Shown here: piece after piece, positions 8,410 through 15,964 of the stretch
Position numbering within the stretch: position 1 is the stretch's first letter
How the letters are laid out: every line of letters begins with the position of its first letter
Source: Candidatus Pullichristensenella stercorigallinarum
GTDB lineage: Bacteria; Bacillota; Clostridia; Christensenellales; Aristaeellaceae
Assembly (NCBI GenBank): GCA_018712945.1
Contig: DVFZ01000010.1
Location: forward strand, 1 to 42,167
Direction of reading: 5' to 3'
Length of the DNA: 42,167 nucleotides
Translations under genes and position numbers: made by a program
Notes under the pieces: generated by a model
What the model was told of the DNA's origin: nothing
What the model saw: only the letters and a program-made list of their open reading frames with translations
Database searches by the model: none

Positions 8410-8749
8410 TATGCGGCTGATGCTGGAAAAAATGGTTCGGCATTGCGAAAACGCAGAAAAATACGCGCGCGGCCTTTCCTACGATGAATTTGTGCAAAAC
8501 GAGCTCTATCTTACCTTCGCAATCTTCTCCCTTTCGCAGTTGGGCGAACTGGCGACGGTGTTGGACAACCGCACCGATTGCCGCAACCGCTTTCCCGACC
8601 TGCCATGGACAGCCATGAAATCCCTGCGGAACAATATCGTTCACGATTACGATGGTTTGCGCCTAAACGTCATCTGGGCTACGATCTGCGAAGATCTCCC
8701 CGCTCTTAAAGTACAGCTCACGAACATTCTTTCACAATCGGAAATCTGA
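8399..8749 (+). CDS. HEPN-domain toxin (HepT-like, DUF86)
   Basis: 116-residue, all-helical protein. R77-N-N-I-V-H82-D-Y84 fits the RX4HXY motif of HepT: the R and H form the RNase site and the Tyr is the residue AMPylated by MntA. The segment FAIFSLSQLGELATVLDN and the tail after HDYDG are usual for DUF86. It overlaps the antitoxin by 11 nt, so synthesis is coupled. All three catalytic/modified residues are present, so it should be an active pair. What it responds to, phage or stress, cannot be read from the sequence. Confidence 0.85.
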   Translation: MPVDMRLMLEKMVRHCENAEKYARGLSYDEFVQNELYLTFAIFSLSQLGELATVLDNRTDCRNRFPDLPWTAMKSLRNNIVHDYDGLRLNVIWATICEDLPALKVQLTNILSQSEI

Positions 8750-8751
8750 CC

Positions 8752-8781
8752 ATACCCCGGCAAATGCCGGGGTGTATTTTT
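8752..8781 (+). terminator. Terminator of the MNT/HEPN pair
   Basis: ACCCCGGC (8754-8761), loop AAAT, GCCGGGGT (8766-8773), then TTTTT at 8777-8781. A strong intrinsic terminator 5 nt after the toxin stop. Confidence 0.9.
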
Positions 8782-8820
8782 GTTCATCAAAACTTAACAA
8801 AAAAACTTTTCTCCAAACTT

Positions 8821-8837
8821 ATTGACTTTCTTTGACT
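8821..8837. promoter_or_regulatory. CtsR operator upstream of hsp20
   Basis: The minus strand reads AGTCAAAGAAAGTCAAT. The CtsR consensus is two RGTCAAA heptads with a 3-nt NAN spacer; this site matches 16 of 17 positions, failing only at the last A. It covers the -35 hexamer of the hsp20 promoter, as expected for repression. CtsR is the heat-shock repressor of clp genes in Gram-positive bacteria; ctsR itself is not in the window. Confidence 0.75.
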
Positions 8838-8849
8838 CTAGAGTATAAT
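8822..8849 (+). promoter_or_regulatory. hsp20 promoter
   Basis: TTGACT (8822-8827), 16-nt spacer, TATAAT (8844-8849); a second TATAAT overlaps at 8849-8854. The transcript starts around 8856-8861, leaving a leader of about 120 nt before the ATG at 8981. The leader holds two similar blocks, TGCAAAGGCCAAAATG (8903-8918) and TGCAAGGCCAAATG (8951-8964), and a short CCAA-ATGA-TTGG hairpin that abuts the ribosome site. Confidence 0.75.
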
Positions 8850-8980
8850 ATAATCAGCGTTCAGGAAAGAGCGCGGTGGCCAACGACCACAGACGCACGA
8901 CCTGCAAAGGCCAAAATGCGACCCTACATGACTGGCAATGTTACCAGCGGTGCAAGGCCAAATGATTGGAGGTTTGCATT

Positions 8981-9442
8981 ATGAGCACTTATCTTCCTAC
9001 TGTTTTTGGTGAAAACCTGATGGACGTTTTCGACGATTTCGACCGCAACTTCTTCCGTGGCTTTGGCAACATTGATCACGCTCTGTACGGCAAACACGCA
9101 CGGAACATGATGAAAACGGACGTAAAGGAAACGGACGAAGGCTATGAAGTGGACGTTGAACTGCCCGGCTTCAAGAAGGACGAAATTCATCTGGAACTGA
9201 ACAACGGGTACTTGACCATCTCCACCGAAAAAGGCTTGGAGAAGGACAAGGAAACCAAGAAGGGAAGGATGCTCCGTCAGGAGCGTTACGCGGGCGTGAT
9301 GCAGCGCAGCTTCTATGTGGGTGAGCAGATCACGGAGGAGGACGTCAAGGCCTCTTACGAGAATGGCGTTTTGCACCTGCTGATCCCGAAGAAGGATGCG
9401 CACAAAGCCCTTGAAAAGAAAACTATTCTGATTGAGGGCTAA
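8981..9442 (+). CDS. Small heat-shock protein, Hsp20 family
   Basis: ATP-independent holdase that binds unfolding proteins in the cytoplasm. The alpha-crystallin domain runs from about residue 43 to 135: MKTDVKETDEGYEVDVELPG, then KDEIHLELNNGYLTI, and the late GVLHLLIPKK with the conserved G-x-L. The N-terminal arm (DVFDDFDRNFFRGFG) is typical of clostridial Hsp18. Length 153 is normal. ATG 8981 has GGAGG (8968-8972) 8 nt upstream. It is monocistronic between its own promoter and a double terminator, and is probably under CtsR. Nothing coding was seen in 9522-9759 downstream. Confidence 0.95.
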   Translation: MSTYLPTVFGENLMDVFDDFDRNFFRGFGNIDHALYGKHARNMMKTDVKETDEGYEVDVELPGFKKDEIHLELNNGYLTISTEKGLEKDKETKKGRMLRQERYAGVMQRSFYVGEQITEEDVKASYENGVLHLLIPKKDAHKALEKKTILIEG

Positions 9443-9447
9443 CCCAC

Positions 9448-9521
9448 GCGCCCCGCGGTGAAAACCGCGGGGCGCTCCCCTCTCCTCAAACCGCCCCGCC
9501 GCAGGCAGGGGCGGTTTTTTT
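9448..9521 (+). terminator. Double hairpin after hsp20
   Basis: First hairpin: a 12-bp stem GCGCCCCGCGGT (9448-9459) with a GAAA tetraloop and exact complement (9464-9475), no T-run. Second: AAACCGCCCC (9488-9497) pairs with GGGGCGGTTT (9508-9517), with T to 9521. The second is the intrinsic terminator. Confidence 0.85.
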
Positions 9522-9759
9522 GCGCCCCGGAGCGCTTGCGCGGCAAGCGAAGCGCCCCGGAAGCGCTGAGAAAGCCCGCAATCGCAAAAATCGCTTTCCT
9601 GAAAGGAATAAAAAAGGTCGGCAGATTTTGCAGGCATTCCGGCGGTCAGACCGGCGGGCCACTGGACGTATGCAGCCCGTCCGCGCCCCGCTTTCATGGA
9701 TTGCGGGCCTTTCAGCCATTCTTGAGACGGCCCGGCCTTGCGCGGCGCGCAAAGCCTTC

Positions 9760-9975
9760 CTAGCTCGCCTTCAGCATGCGCAAATCCATGCCCAGCACCG
9801 GGCAGACGCGCAGCAGATATTCCACGGTCATGGGGCGTTCGGCGCTTTCCACCAGCGACAGCCAGTAGGGCGTCACGCCCATCTGCGCAGCCAGATCGTG
9901 GCGGGTAATGCCGCGTTCTTCCCGGCAGCGGCGATGCAGCTCGCCAACCTGTCCGTACAGTTCCCGATTGTTCAT
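9760..9975 (-). CDS. Small XRE-family HTH regulator
   Basis: 71 residues, almost nothing but a Cro/C1-type HTH: RGITRHDLAAQMGVTPYWLSLVE carries helices 2 and 3 (about residues 22-43). Such proteins bind operator palindromes as dimers. ATG 9975 was chosen because GGAGGG lies 7 nt before it; the ATG at 9981 is too close to that site. It is divergent from another XRE gene at 10143, and the shared region contains palindromes. The helix-3 sequence (TPYWLSLVE) is not the usual QSxISxxE form. Target genes are unknown beyond likely autoregulation. Confidence 0.75.
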   Translation of the reverse strand: MNNRELYGQVGELHRRCREERGITRHDLAAQMGVTPYWLSLVESAERPMTVEYLLRVCPVLGMDLRMLKAS

Positions 9976-10042
9976 ACGCATCCCTCCGCATAAATTCTGA
10001 AGTATGAAAGCCACTTTTCTGCTTCCCTCAGTGAACACCAAT

Positions 10043-10074
10043 AGTATATAACAATATTTCATTGTTGTCAACAA
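10043..10074 (-). promoter_or_regulatory. Promoter with overlapping palindromic operator
   Basis: On the minus strand TTGACA (10066-10071), 17-nt spacer, TATACT (10043-10048): a near-consensus promoter for the 71-residue regulator. The -35 lies inside the perfect dyad TTGTTG-T-CAACAA (10062-10074), and ACAAT-ATTTC-ATTGT (10051-10065) fills the spacer. These are likely operators for one or both flanking XRE proteins. Confidence 0.65.
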
Positions 10075-10142
10075 CTCAAAATAGTATTTTTTCGTGACAT
10101 GGAAATACTGGTAAACTGAAAGGGAAGAAAGAAGGTGACGAC

Positions 10143-10472
10143 ATGCTGCCAAACCTGCGACTCCTCCGGCAAGAACGCGACATCTCCCAAGCCAAGCTGG
10201 GCGACGCCGTGGGCCTGACGCAGCAGTCGATCAACCAGTATGAAAACCACTCCGTCGAACCGGATATCGGCACGCTGATTCGCCTGGCGGATTTCTTCGG
10301 CACTTCCGTGGACTTCCTCGTGGGCCACACCGAGATCCGCCGCCCCGTGGAAAACACCCAGCCCTACGACCTCAACGCCCGCGAGGGCATGCTCATCACC
10401 CGCTACCGCCTGCTCACCGAATCGCAAAAATCCTGCGTAGACACGGTGGCGGAAACGCTGCTTGATTCTTAG
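10143..10472 (+). CDS. XRE-family HTH regulator
   Basis: 109 residues. The N-terminal HTH (residues ~3-60) has the standard order: LRLLRQERDISQAKLGDAVG, then LTQQSINQYENHSVEPD, and LADFFGTSVDFLVGHTE closing the fold. The C-terminal ~40 residues (ITRYRLLTESQKSCVDTVAETLL) form the short helical tail common to clostridial regulators of this type, probably for dimerisation. It is divergent from the regulator at 9760-9975 and shares its control region. The protein at 38630-38980 has the same layout. No metabolic neighbour points to a regulon. Confidence 0.85.
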   Translation: MLPNLRLLRQERDISQAKLGDAVGLTQQSINQYENHSVEPDIGTLIRLADFFGTSVDFLVGHTEIRRPVENTQPYDLNAREGMLITRYRLLTESQKSCVDTVAETLLDS

Positions 10473-10603
10473 GGCATGCGCGCCCGCCGGCAGCCCTCGC
10501 AGGCCCTTTCGCGCCGGTTGGCGCGGCGCGCTTGGCTTCCGCTCCCACCCTCCCGTCAGGCCCGGGCTCACAGCCCGACCTGTATAACTGCGATTTGACA
10601 TAC

Positions 10604-10626
10604 AGAGGCGAAACCGCCTCTTTTTT
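10604..10626 (+). terminator. Terminator after the XRE gene
   Basis: AGAGGCG (10604-10610), loop AAAC, CGCCTCT (10615-10621), then T to 10626. It lies in the 309-bp gap between the XRE gene and malQ; apart from it and the malQ promoter, nothing else was seen there. Confidence 0.8.
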
Positions 10627-10722
10627 CATATGCCCTTCATCCCAAGGCAACAATTAACGTAAACGCCGCGAAAACGGCCCCGGAAAATCACGGTTTTCCG
10701 CAGATCCTTCCTGAAAATTCAC

Positions 10723-10751
10723 TTTCCAAACGCTCCCATGCGGTGTATAAT
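10723..10751 (+). promoter_or_regulatory. malQ-glgP promoter
   Basis: TTTCCA (10723-10728), 17-nt spacer, perfect TATAAT (10746-10751). The -35 is poor, so the promoter may depend on an activator or be weak. The ribosome site GGAGGGG follows at 10770-10776. Confidence 0.55.
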
Positions 10752-10781
10752 GGGGGCAAACATCGAAATGGAGGGGCTGCT

Positions 10782-12278
10782 ATGCGTCAAAGCGGCGTAC
10801 TGATGCACATCACTTCCCTGCCCTCTCCCGGCGGCATAGGCACGCTGGGCAAGGCGGCGTTCGCCTTTGCCGACTTTATGGAAAAAGCCGGGCTGCGCGT
10901 GTGGCAAATGCTGCCCATCGGCCCCACCGGCTATGGGGAATCGCCCTATCAATCCGGCTCGACGCACGCAGGCAACCCGATGCTCATTGATCTGGAGCTT
11001 CTGCGCGAAGAAGGACTTTTGGATGCGGAGCTGCCGGAAATGGGCGGCGACCCCGCCCGCGCGGACTTCCCCGCCGTGCGCGCGCAGAAGGAGCGGCTTT
11101 TGCGCCTGTCCTTTGCGCAGTCGTTTTCCAAGGTGGAGGGCGACGTGCGCGCCTTTGCGGAAAAACAAAGCTGGTCGCCGGACGGCAAAAACGCCGTCAA
11201 CTGGCTGGACACTTACGCCCTTTACGCCGCCATCAAGGACGCCTGCGGCGGCGATCTGTGGACAAAGTGGCCCCGCGAATATCAGGATTTCCGCCGCGTG
11301 AACCCCGCGCCCTTCCAGAAGGACGCTGATTTCTACCGCTACTGCCAATGGCTGTTTTTCCGCCAGTGGCGCGCGCTGCGCGAATATGTAAATCAAAAGG
11401 GCATCGCCCTGTTTGGCGATATGCCCATCTATGTGGCCGAAGATTCCGCCGACACCTGGGCCGAACCGGAGCTTTTCCAGCTCGGAGAGGACTTCACCCC
11501 CCTGCGCGTGGCGGGCGTGCCCCCGGACTATTTCTGCGCCGACGGCCAGCGCTGGGGCAACCCCCTGTATGACTGGAAAAAAATGCGGCGCGACAAGTTC
11601 CGCTGGTGGCTGCGCCGCCTGCACTCGGCGGGCGGCATGTTCGATTGGCTGCGCATCGACCATTTCATCGGCTTTGCCAATTACTATTCCATTCCCGCTT
11701 CCTGCCCCACCGCCCGCGAAGGCAAGTGGGTCAAGGCCCCGGGCAAGGCGCTGTTCAAGCGCGCGGAAAAGGCGTTGCCGGATTTGAAAATCATCGCCGA
11801 GGACCTCGGCGAAGTCGGCCCGCGCGTGCGCAAGCTCATCAACTACTTCGGCTACCCGGGCATGAAGGTGATTGAGTTCGGCTTTGATTCCGACGAAACC
11901 AACCCCCACTTCCCGGGCAACATCGTCAAAAACAGCGTCGCCTATACCGGCACGCATGACAACGATACCGTAATGGGTTGGTGGGAAAAAGCAAGCGAAC
12001 CCGTGAAAAAATTGGCGCTTAAAACGCTTCCCGCCGCCGATACTATTTGTGAGGCAATGATTGATTGCGTATTTGCCTCGGTCGCCGACACCGCCATCGT
12101 GCCCATGCAGGACTTTTTGCAGCTGGGCGGCGAGGCGCGCATGAACTATCCCGGCACCGTCGGCGGCAACTGGCTGTGGCGCATGCGCCCCGGCGCGGCG
12201 GATGAGGCGCTGGCAGAGCGCATCCGCGCCTTGAACGCGCGCACCGGCCGCCTTTTGCGTCCTGAAAAGGAGGAATGA
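10782..12278 (+). CDS. malQ: 4-alpha-glucanotransferase (amylomaltase, GH77)
   Basis: Transfers maltodextrin segments between chains and frees glucose; cytoplasmic. GH77 landmarks are all there: SGVLMHITSLPSPGGIGTLG at the start, DWLRIDHFIGF with the nucleophile Asp, IIAEDLGEVG with the acid/base Glu, and YTGTHDNDTVMGWW with the third carboxylate. Its 498 residues match bacterial MalQ. ATG 10782 has GGAGGGG just upstream. Its stop overlaps the start region of glgP (ATGA at 12275-12278), so the pair is coupled: MalQ lengthens short maltodextrins into substrates for the phosphorylase. Confidence 0.96.
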   Translation: MRQSGVLMHITSLPSPGGIGTLGKAAFAFADFMEKAGLRVWQMLPIGPTGYGESPYQSGSTHAGNPMLIDLELLREEGLLDAELPEMGGDPARADFPAVRAQKERLLRLSFAQSFSKVEGDVRAFAEKQSWSPDGKNAVNWLDTYALYAAIKDACGGDLWTKWPREYQDFRRVNPAPFQKDADFYRYCQWLFFRQWRALREYVNQKGIALFGDMPIYVAEDSADTWAEPELFQLGEDFTPLRVAGVPPDYFCADGQRWGNPLYDWKKMRRDKFRWWLRRLHSAGGMFDWLRIDHFIGFANYYSIPASCPTAREGKWVKAPGKALFKRAEKALPDLKIIAEDLGEVGPRVRKLINYFGYPGMKVIEFGFDSDETNPHFPGNIVKNSVAYTGTHDNDTVMGWWEKASEPVKKLALKTLPAADTICEAMIDCVFASVADTAIVPMQDFLQLGGEARMNYPGTVGGNWLWRMRPGAADEALAERIRALNARTGRLLRPEKEE

Positions 12279-12280
12279 TT

Positions 12281-14620
12281 TTGAACGCACGCGAACTGAT
12301 TGCAAGCACGGAAAAAATATTGCTCACGCAGGCCCATTGCACGCTGGAGGCCGCTTCGCCCCGGCAGCTGCACGAGGCGCTCGCCTCGGCCTGTATGCTG
12401 GAAATCGCCCCGGCCTGGACCACCAGCGAACGCCGCCGCGCCTCGGGCCGCCGCGCCTTTTACCTGTCGGCGGAATATCTGGTGGGGCGCATGGTGTTTA
12501 ACAACCTGCTGGCCATGGGCGTATTGGAAGACGTGCGCGCGCTGCTCGCCGAAAAGGGCGTGGATTTGAACGCCCTGGAAGATGTAGAGGACATGGCCCT
12601 GGGCAACGGCGGCCTTGGCCGGCTCGCCGCCTGCTTTCTGGACAGCGCCGCCACCCATGGCATCGCCCTGGACGGCTACGGCCTGCGCTACAAATTCGGC
12701 CTGTTCCGCCAGACGTTTGCAAACGGCCGCCAGATGGAGGCCCCGGACGACTGGACGAAGTGGGGCGACCCCTGGAGCGTGCGCCGCGATGATTTGGCCG
12801 TCACCGTGCCGATGCGCGCGGGCGACGTGGTGGCCGTGCCCTACGATCTGCCGGTGATCGGCCTGGGCGGGCGCAGCATCGGCACGCTGCGGCTGTGGCA
12901 GGCTGAAAGCGAAGACGAGCTGAACTTCCGCCTGTTCAACGAGCAGAAGTACGCGCAGGCCGCGGCGGGCAAAAACCGCGCCGAGGATATCACCAAGGTG
13001 CTCTATCCCAACGACACGCTGCGCGCCGGCAAGCAGATGCGCATCAAGCAGCAATACCTGCTGGTCAGCGCCAGCTTGCAGGATATTTTGCGCCAGTTTG
13101 ACAAGCTGGGCAAGAGCGTGGAGGAATTGCCCTCCGCCATTGCCGTGCAGCTCAACGACACCCACCCGGCCATGGCCATTCCGGAGCTGATCCGCCTGCT
13201 GAACAAGCGCGGCGTACGCTTTGCCAAGGCGCTGGACATCGCCCGGCGCGTGTTTGCCTATACCAACCACACGGTGATGCAGGAAGCCCTGGAAAAATGG
13301 GATGTGGAACTTCTGCGCAGCGTGGCGCCGGAAATCGCCCGCATCATCGTGCGCATCGACGAGGCTTTCCGCAAGGAGCTGGCCCTGCGCGGCGTGGACG
13401 CCGGTGGCTTGGCGATTGTCGAAAACGGGCAGGCGCACATGGCGCGATTGTCGGTGTATGCCACCCACGCGGTCAACGGCGTGGCGGAAATCCACTCGGA
13501 ACTGCTCAAGCGCACCGTGTTCCGCCGCTTTTACGAATTGTACCCGGGCCGCTTTACCAACGTCACCAACGGCGTCACCCAGCGGCGCTGGCTGCTTCTG
13601 TGCAACCGGGAGCTTTCCCGCCTGATCGCCGGGCGCATCGGCATGGACTTCGCCACCGACCTGACCGCGCTCAAGGGGCTGGCCCCCTACATCGAGGGCA
13701 TGGCCGACGAATTCATGGAAATCAAGCGCCTGAAAAAGCGCCAGCTCGCGGAATTCGTGCTCCGGCACGACGGCGTGGCGCTGAATGCGGACTTTATGTT
13801 CGACGTGCAAATCAAGCGCCTGCACGAATACAAGCGCCAGCTGATGAACGCCCTGTCCATCTACGACCTGTACTGCGAGTACAAGGCCGGCAACCTGCCC
13901 GATTTCACGCCCACGGCCTTCATCTTCGGGGCCAAGTCCGCCCCTGGCTATGCGCGCGCCAAGGCGATTATCTACTTCATCAACCGCATCGCGGAAATGA
14001 TTAACGCCGACGAGGACGCCCGCAGGGTGATGCAGGTGGTGTTTGTCTCCAACTACAACTGCTCCTACGCGGAGAAAATCATCCCCGCAGCCGACCTTTC
14101 CGAGCAGATTTCCCCGGCGGGCACCGAGGCCAGCGGCACCGGCAACATGAAGCTGATGCTCAACGGCGCGCCCACCATCGGCACCTACGACGGCGCGAAC
14201 GTGGAAATCGTGGCCGAGGCCGGGGTGGAAAACAACTACATTTTCGGCGCCACCGTGGAGGAGCTGCGCGATTTGCAGGGCTACAACCCGCGCGCGCTCT
14301 ACGAGGAAAACCCCCGCATCCGCCGCGCCGTGGACGCGCTGACGCTGTTTGACGACCCCGGCATGGAACCGGGCCGGGAAGGCTCGCTGGCCGAGCTGCG
14401 CGCCTCCCTGCTGGACGGGGCGAGCTGGCACGCGCCCGACCACTACTTCATCCTCAAGGACTTCATGCCCTATCAGGAGGCGCGGCTGCGCGCCATGCGC
14501 GATTACCGCAAGGACCCGCGCGGCTACGCGCTCAAGTGCCTGCGCAACATTGTCAGCGCTGGCAAGTTTTCCTCCGACCGCTCGGTGCGCACCTACGCGG
14601 AGGAAATCTGGAAGCTGTAA
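12281..14620 (+). CDS. glgP: Glycogen/maltodextrin phosphorylase (GT35)
   Basis: Removes terminal glucose from alpha-1,4-glucans with phosphate to give glucose-1-phosphate. The C-terminal EASGTGNMKLMLNGAPTIG contains the Lys that holds pyridoxal phosphate; ALGNGGLGRLAACFLDS, QLNDTHPA and FTNVTNGVTQRRWL are further family blocks. Length about 779 is normal. TTG 12281 was chosen since AGGAGG (12268-12273) is 7 nt before it; the ATG at 12275 is only 1 nt from that site. A start at 12275 would add two residues. Whether its natural substrate is glycogen or maltodextrin cannot be told; pairing with malQ and no other glg gene favours maltodextrin. Confidence 0.95.
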   Translation: MNARELIASTEKILLTQAHCTLEAASPRQLHEALASACMLEIAPAWTTSERRRASGRRAFYLSAEYLVGRMVFNNLLAMGVLEDVRALLAEKGVDLNALEDVEDMALGNGGLGRLAACFLDSAATHGIALDGYGLRYKFGLFRQTFANGRQMEAPDDWTKWGDPWSVRRDDLAVTVPMRAGDVVAVPYDLPVIGLGGRSIGTLRLWQAESEDELNFRLFNEQKYAQAAAGKNRAEDITKVLYPNDTLRAGKQMRIKQQYLLVSASLQDILRQFDKLGKSVEELPSAIAVQLNDTHPAMAIPELIRLLNKRGVRFAKALDIARRVFAYTNHTVMQEALEKWDVELLRSVAPEIARIIVRIDEAFRKELALRGVDAGGLAIVENGQAHMARLSVYATHAVNGVAEIHSELLKRTVFRRFYELYPGRFTNVTNGVTQRRWLLLCNRELSRLIAGRIGMDFATDLTALKGLAPYIEGMADEFMEIKRLKKRQLAEFVLRHDGVALNADFMFDVQIKRLHEYKRQLMNALSIYDLYCEYKAGNLPDFTPTAFIFGAKSAPGYARAKAIIYFINRIAEMINADEDARRVMQVVFVSNYNCSYAEKIIPAADLSEQISPAGTEASGTGNMKLMLNGAPTIGTYDGANVEIVAEAGVENNYIFGATVEELRDLQGYNPRALYEENPRIRRAVDALTLFDDPGMEPGREGSLAELRASLLDGASWHAPDHYFILKDFMPYQEARLRAMRDYRKDPRGYALKCLRNIVSAGKFSSDRSVRTYAEEIWKL

Positions 14621-14640
14621 GGGGGTATCCCCTCAACGTC

Positions 14641-14678
14641 AGGACGGACGGCGATTTACGCTGTCCGTCCTTTTCTTT
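14641..14678 (+). terminator. Terminator of malQ-glgP
   Basis: AGGACGGACGGCG (14641-14653), loop ATTTA, CGCTGTCCGTCCT (14659-14671), then TTTCTTT. A long strong stem 20 nt after the glgP stop. Confidence 0.9.
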
Positions 14679-14689
14679 GTCCAACCCTC

Positions 14690-15095
14690 CAAGGCCTCAG
14701 TTTGCGGCAGCAGAGAAATCCATCCAGGGCATTGCCCAAGCTTCCGGCTTGGGGCATGCCAGACGGCAGCGCATCGGACGGTCAGCCCGTGTTAATCCTG
14801 GTTTGCATCGCTGGATTCCATGCGCCCTTTGGCCGTGCCGCAGGAACCGGCTGTGGACACGATTGCATCGCCGCCCGGCCGCCAGCCAGGGAAAGCGCAG
14901 TTCCGCCCACCGGCAACTGGCAATGCTGCACAATGCGCTTGGTTTCGTCCAGTTTCGCCCGCTGCCGCGCGGACGCGCGCTGGCCGTTGCAGATGCGCCG
15001 ATAAATGCTGAAGTCCAGCGGCGAAACAGGGCTGCTGAACTGATAGAGGGGCATAGATTTCTGCACGATGGCCTGCACTGTCTACACGATAGAAT
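14690..15095 (-). pseudogene. Coding-like stretch without an intact gene
   Basis: No gene with a ribosome site and start was found in the gap between glgP and the fab operon. On the minus strand one frame (15078 down to 14782) has the GC-rich third positions of a local gene and reads like protein at first (PLYQFSSPVSPLDFSIYRR, KLDETKRIVQH), then drifts into P/R/G-rich text. A stop lies just upstream of its first Met. I do not recognise the family. It may be the remains of a gene, broken by frameshift; it may also be chance in GC-rich DNA. Confidence 0.3.
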
Positions 15096-15130
15096 AAGCC
15101 CCGGACGGCTTCCTCCGCCATCCGGGGCTT
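15096..15130 (-). terminator. Terminator of the fab operon
   Basis: AAGCCCCGGA (15096-15105) pairs with TCCGGGGCTT (15121-15130). It lies 12 nt after the degV stop. On the minus strand ATTCTATC follows, so the T-run is weak. Confidence 0.7.
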
Positions 15131-15142
15131 CCAAACTAAATA

Positions 15143-15964
15143 TCACCGTTCAAGAAAGCACACGCCCACACAGCCGCTGCCCAAATGCGCGCCCAGTACC
15201 GGGCCGACGCGGCGGCGCTCGATTTCGCGGTCGTCGCGGGCGAGCTGCGCGGTCAGACGGGCCGCGGCCTCGTCCGCCAGGAAACTGTCAATCAGGATTT
15301 GGCCGCCGACGTTTCCACAGAAAGCGCACAGCTTGCGCCCCTGCTCCACGCGCCCGCGCGCCAGGGAAGATGAAACGATGGCTCCATCGCGCAACTCGAG
15401 GATGGGCTTGATGTTGAGCACCGTGGAAATGGACATGCGCACGTTGCCCAGCCGCCCGCTGCGGCGCAGGGGGGCCATGTCGTCCACGGAAAAGCACATG
15501 CGCACGCGCTTGCGCAACTCGTTCAGCTCCCTGGCCACTGCCGAGAGCTTCGCCCCGCCGCGGATGCGCATGCGCGCTTCGCGGATGAGCAGGTAAAGCC
15601 CCGAGCAGGTGCTGAGCGAATCCACCACTTCGATATGCTGCCCGCCCAGCTCCTTGGCCGCAAGCACGGCGTTGGCATAGGTGCCGCTCAGGCGCGAGGA
15701 AATCGTCAGGCAGAGGATTTCATAGCCAGCGCGCCGCAGCATGCGGAAGGCGTTCAAAAAGCCCGAAAGCGTGGCCTGCGAGGTATGCACGCTGCTGATC
15801 TGCGCGGCCACCTGGCGCTCGGCATGGTTATCGTTTTCAATACAGCCTTCGTTCAGGCTCGGCCCGCCCTCGAAAGAATAGCTCATGGGCACGACCACCA
15901 CGCCCAAATCCACGGCCTCGTCGTGGCTCAAATAGGCTGTGCTGTCCGTTACAATCGCAATCAT
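15143..15964 (-). CDS. DegV family fatty-acid-binding protein (FakB-like)
   Basis: DegV/FakB proteins hold a fatty acid while the kinase FakA phosphorylates it, feeding exogenous fatty acids to phospholipid synthesis. Family marks: IVTDSTAYLS at the start, SSRLSGTYANAVLAA, VDSLSTCSGLYLLI and PLRRSGRLGN. Its 273 residues match the usual ~280. It is the last gene of the fatty-acid operon and its ATG overlaps the accA stop by 4 nt (ATGA at 15961-15964), so it is made together with de novo synthesis enzymes. No fakA (DAK-domain) gene is in the window. The link to fatty acids is strengthened by context; ligand preference is not readable. Confidence 0.88.
   Translation of the reverse strand: MIAIVTDSTAYLSHDEAVDLGVVVVPMSYSFEGGPSLNEGCIENDNHAERQVAAQISSVHTSQATLSGFLNAFRMLRRAGYEILCLTISSRLSGTYANAVLAAKELGGQHIEVVDSLSTCSGLYLLIREARMRIRGGAKLSAVARELNELRKRVRMCFSVDDMAPLRRSGRLGNVRMSISTVLNIKPILELRDGAIVSSSLARGRVEQGRKLCAFCGNVGGQILIDSFLADEAAARLTAQLARDDREIERRRVGPVLGAHLGSGCVGVCFLER

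Noticed and set aside
8855..8980. ROSE-type or fourU RNA thermometer in the hsp20 leader
   Set aside because: No convincing pairing of the GGAGG itself with an upstream pyrimidine stretch was found; only an adjacent 4-bp hairpin. Kept as a possibility in the findings, not as a feature.
14536..15411. Plus-strand open frame of 291 codons from glgP into degV
   Set aside because: It starts inside glgP, crosses a strong terminator and ends opposite degV; no family signal.
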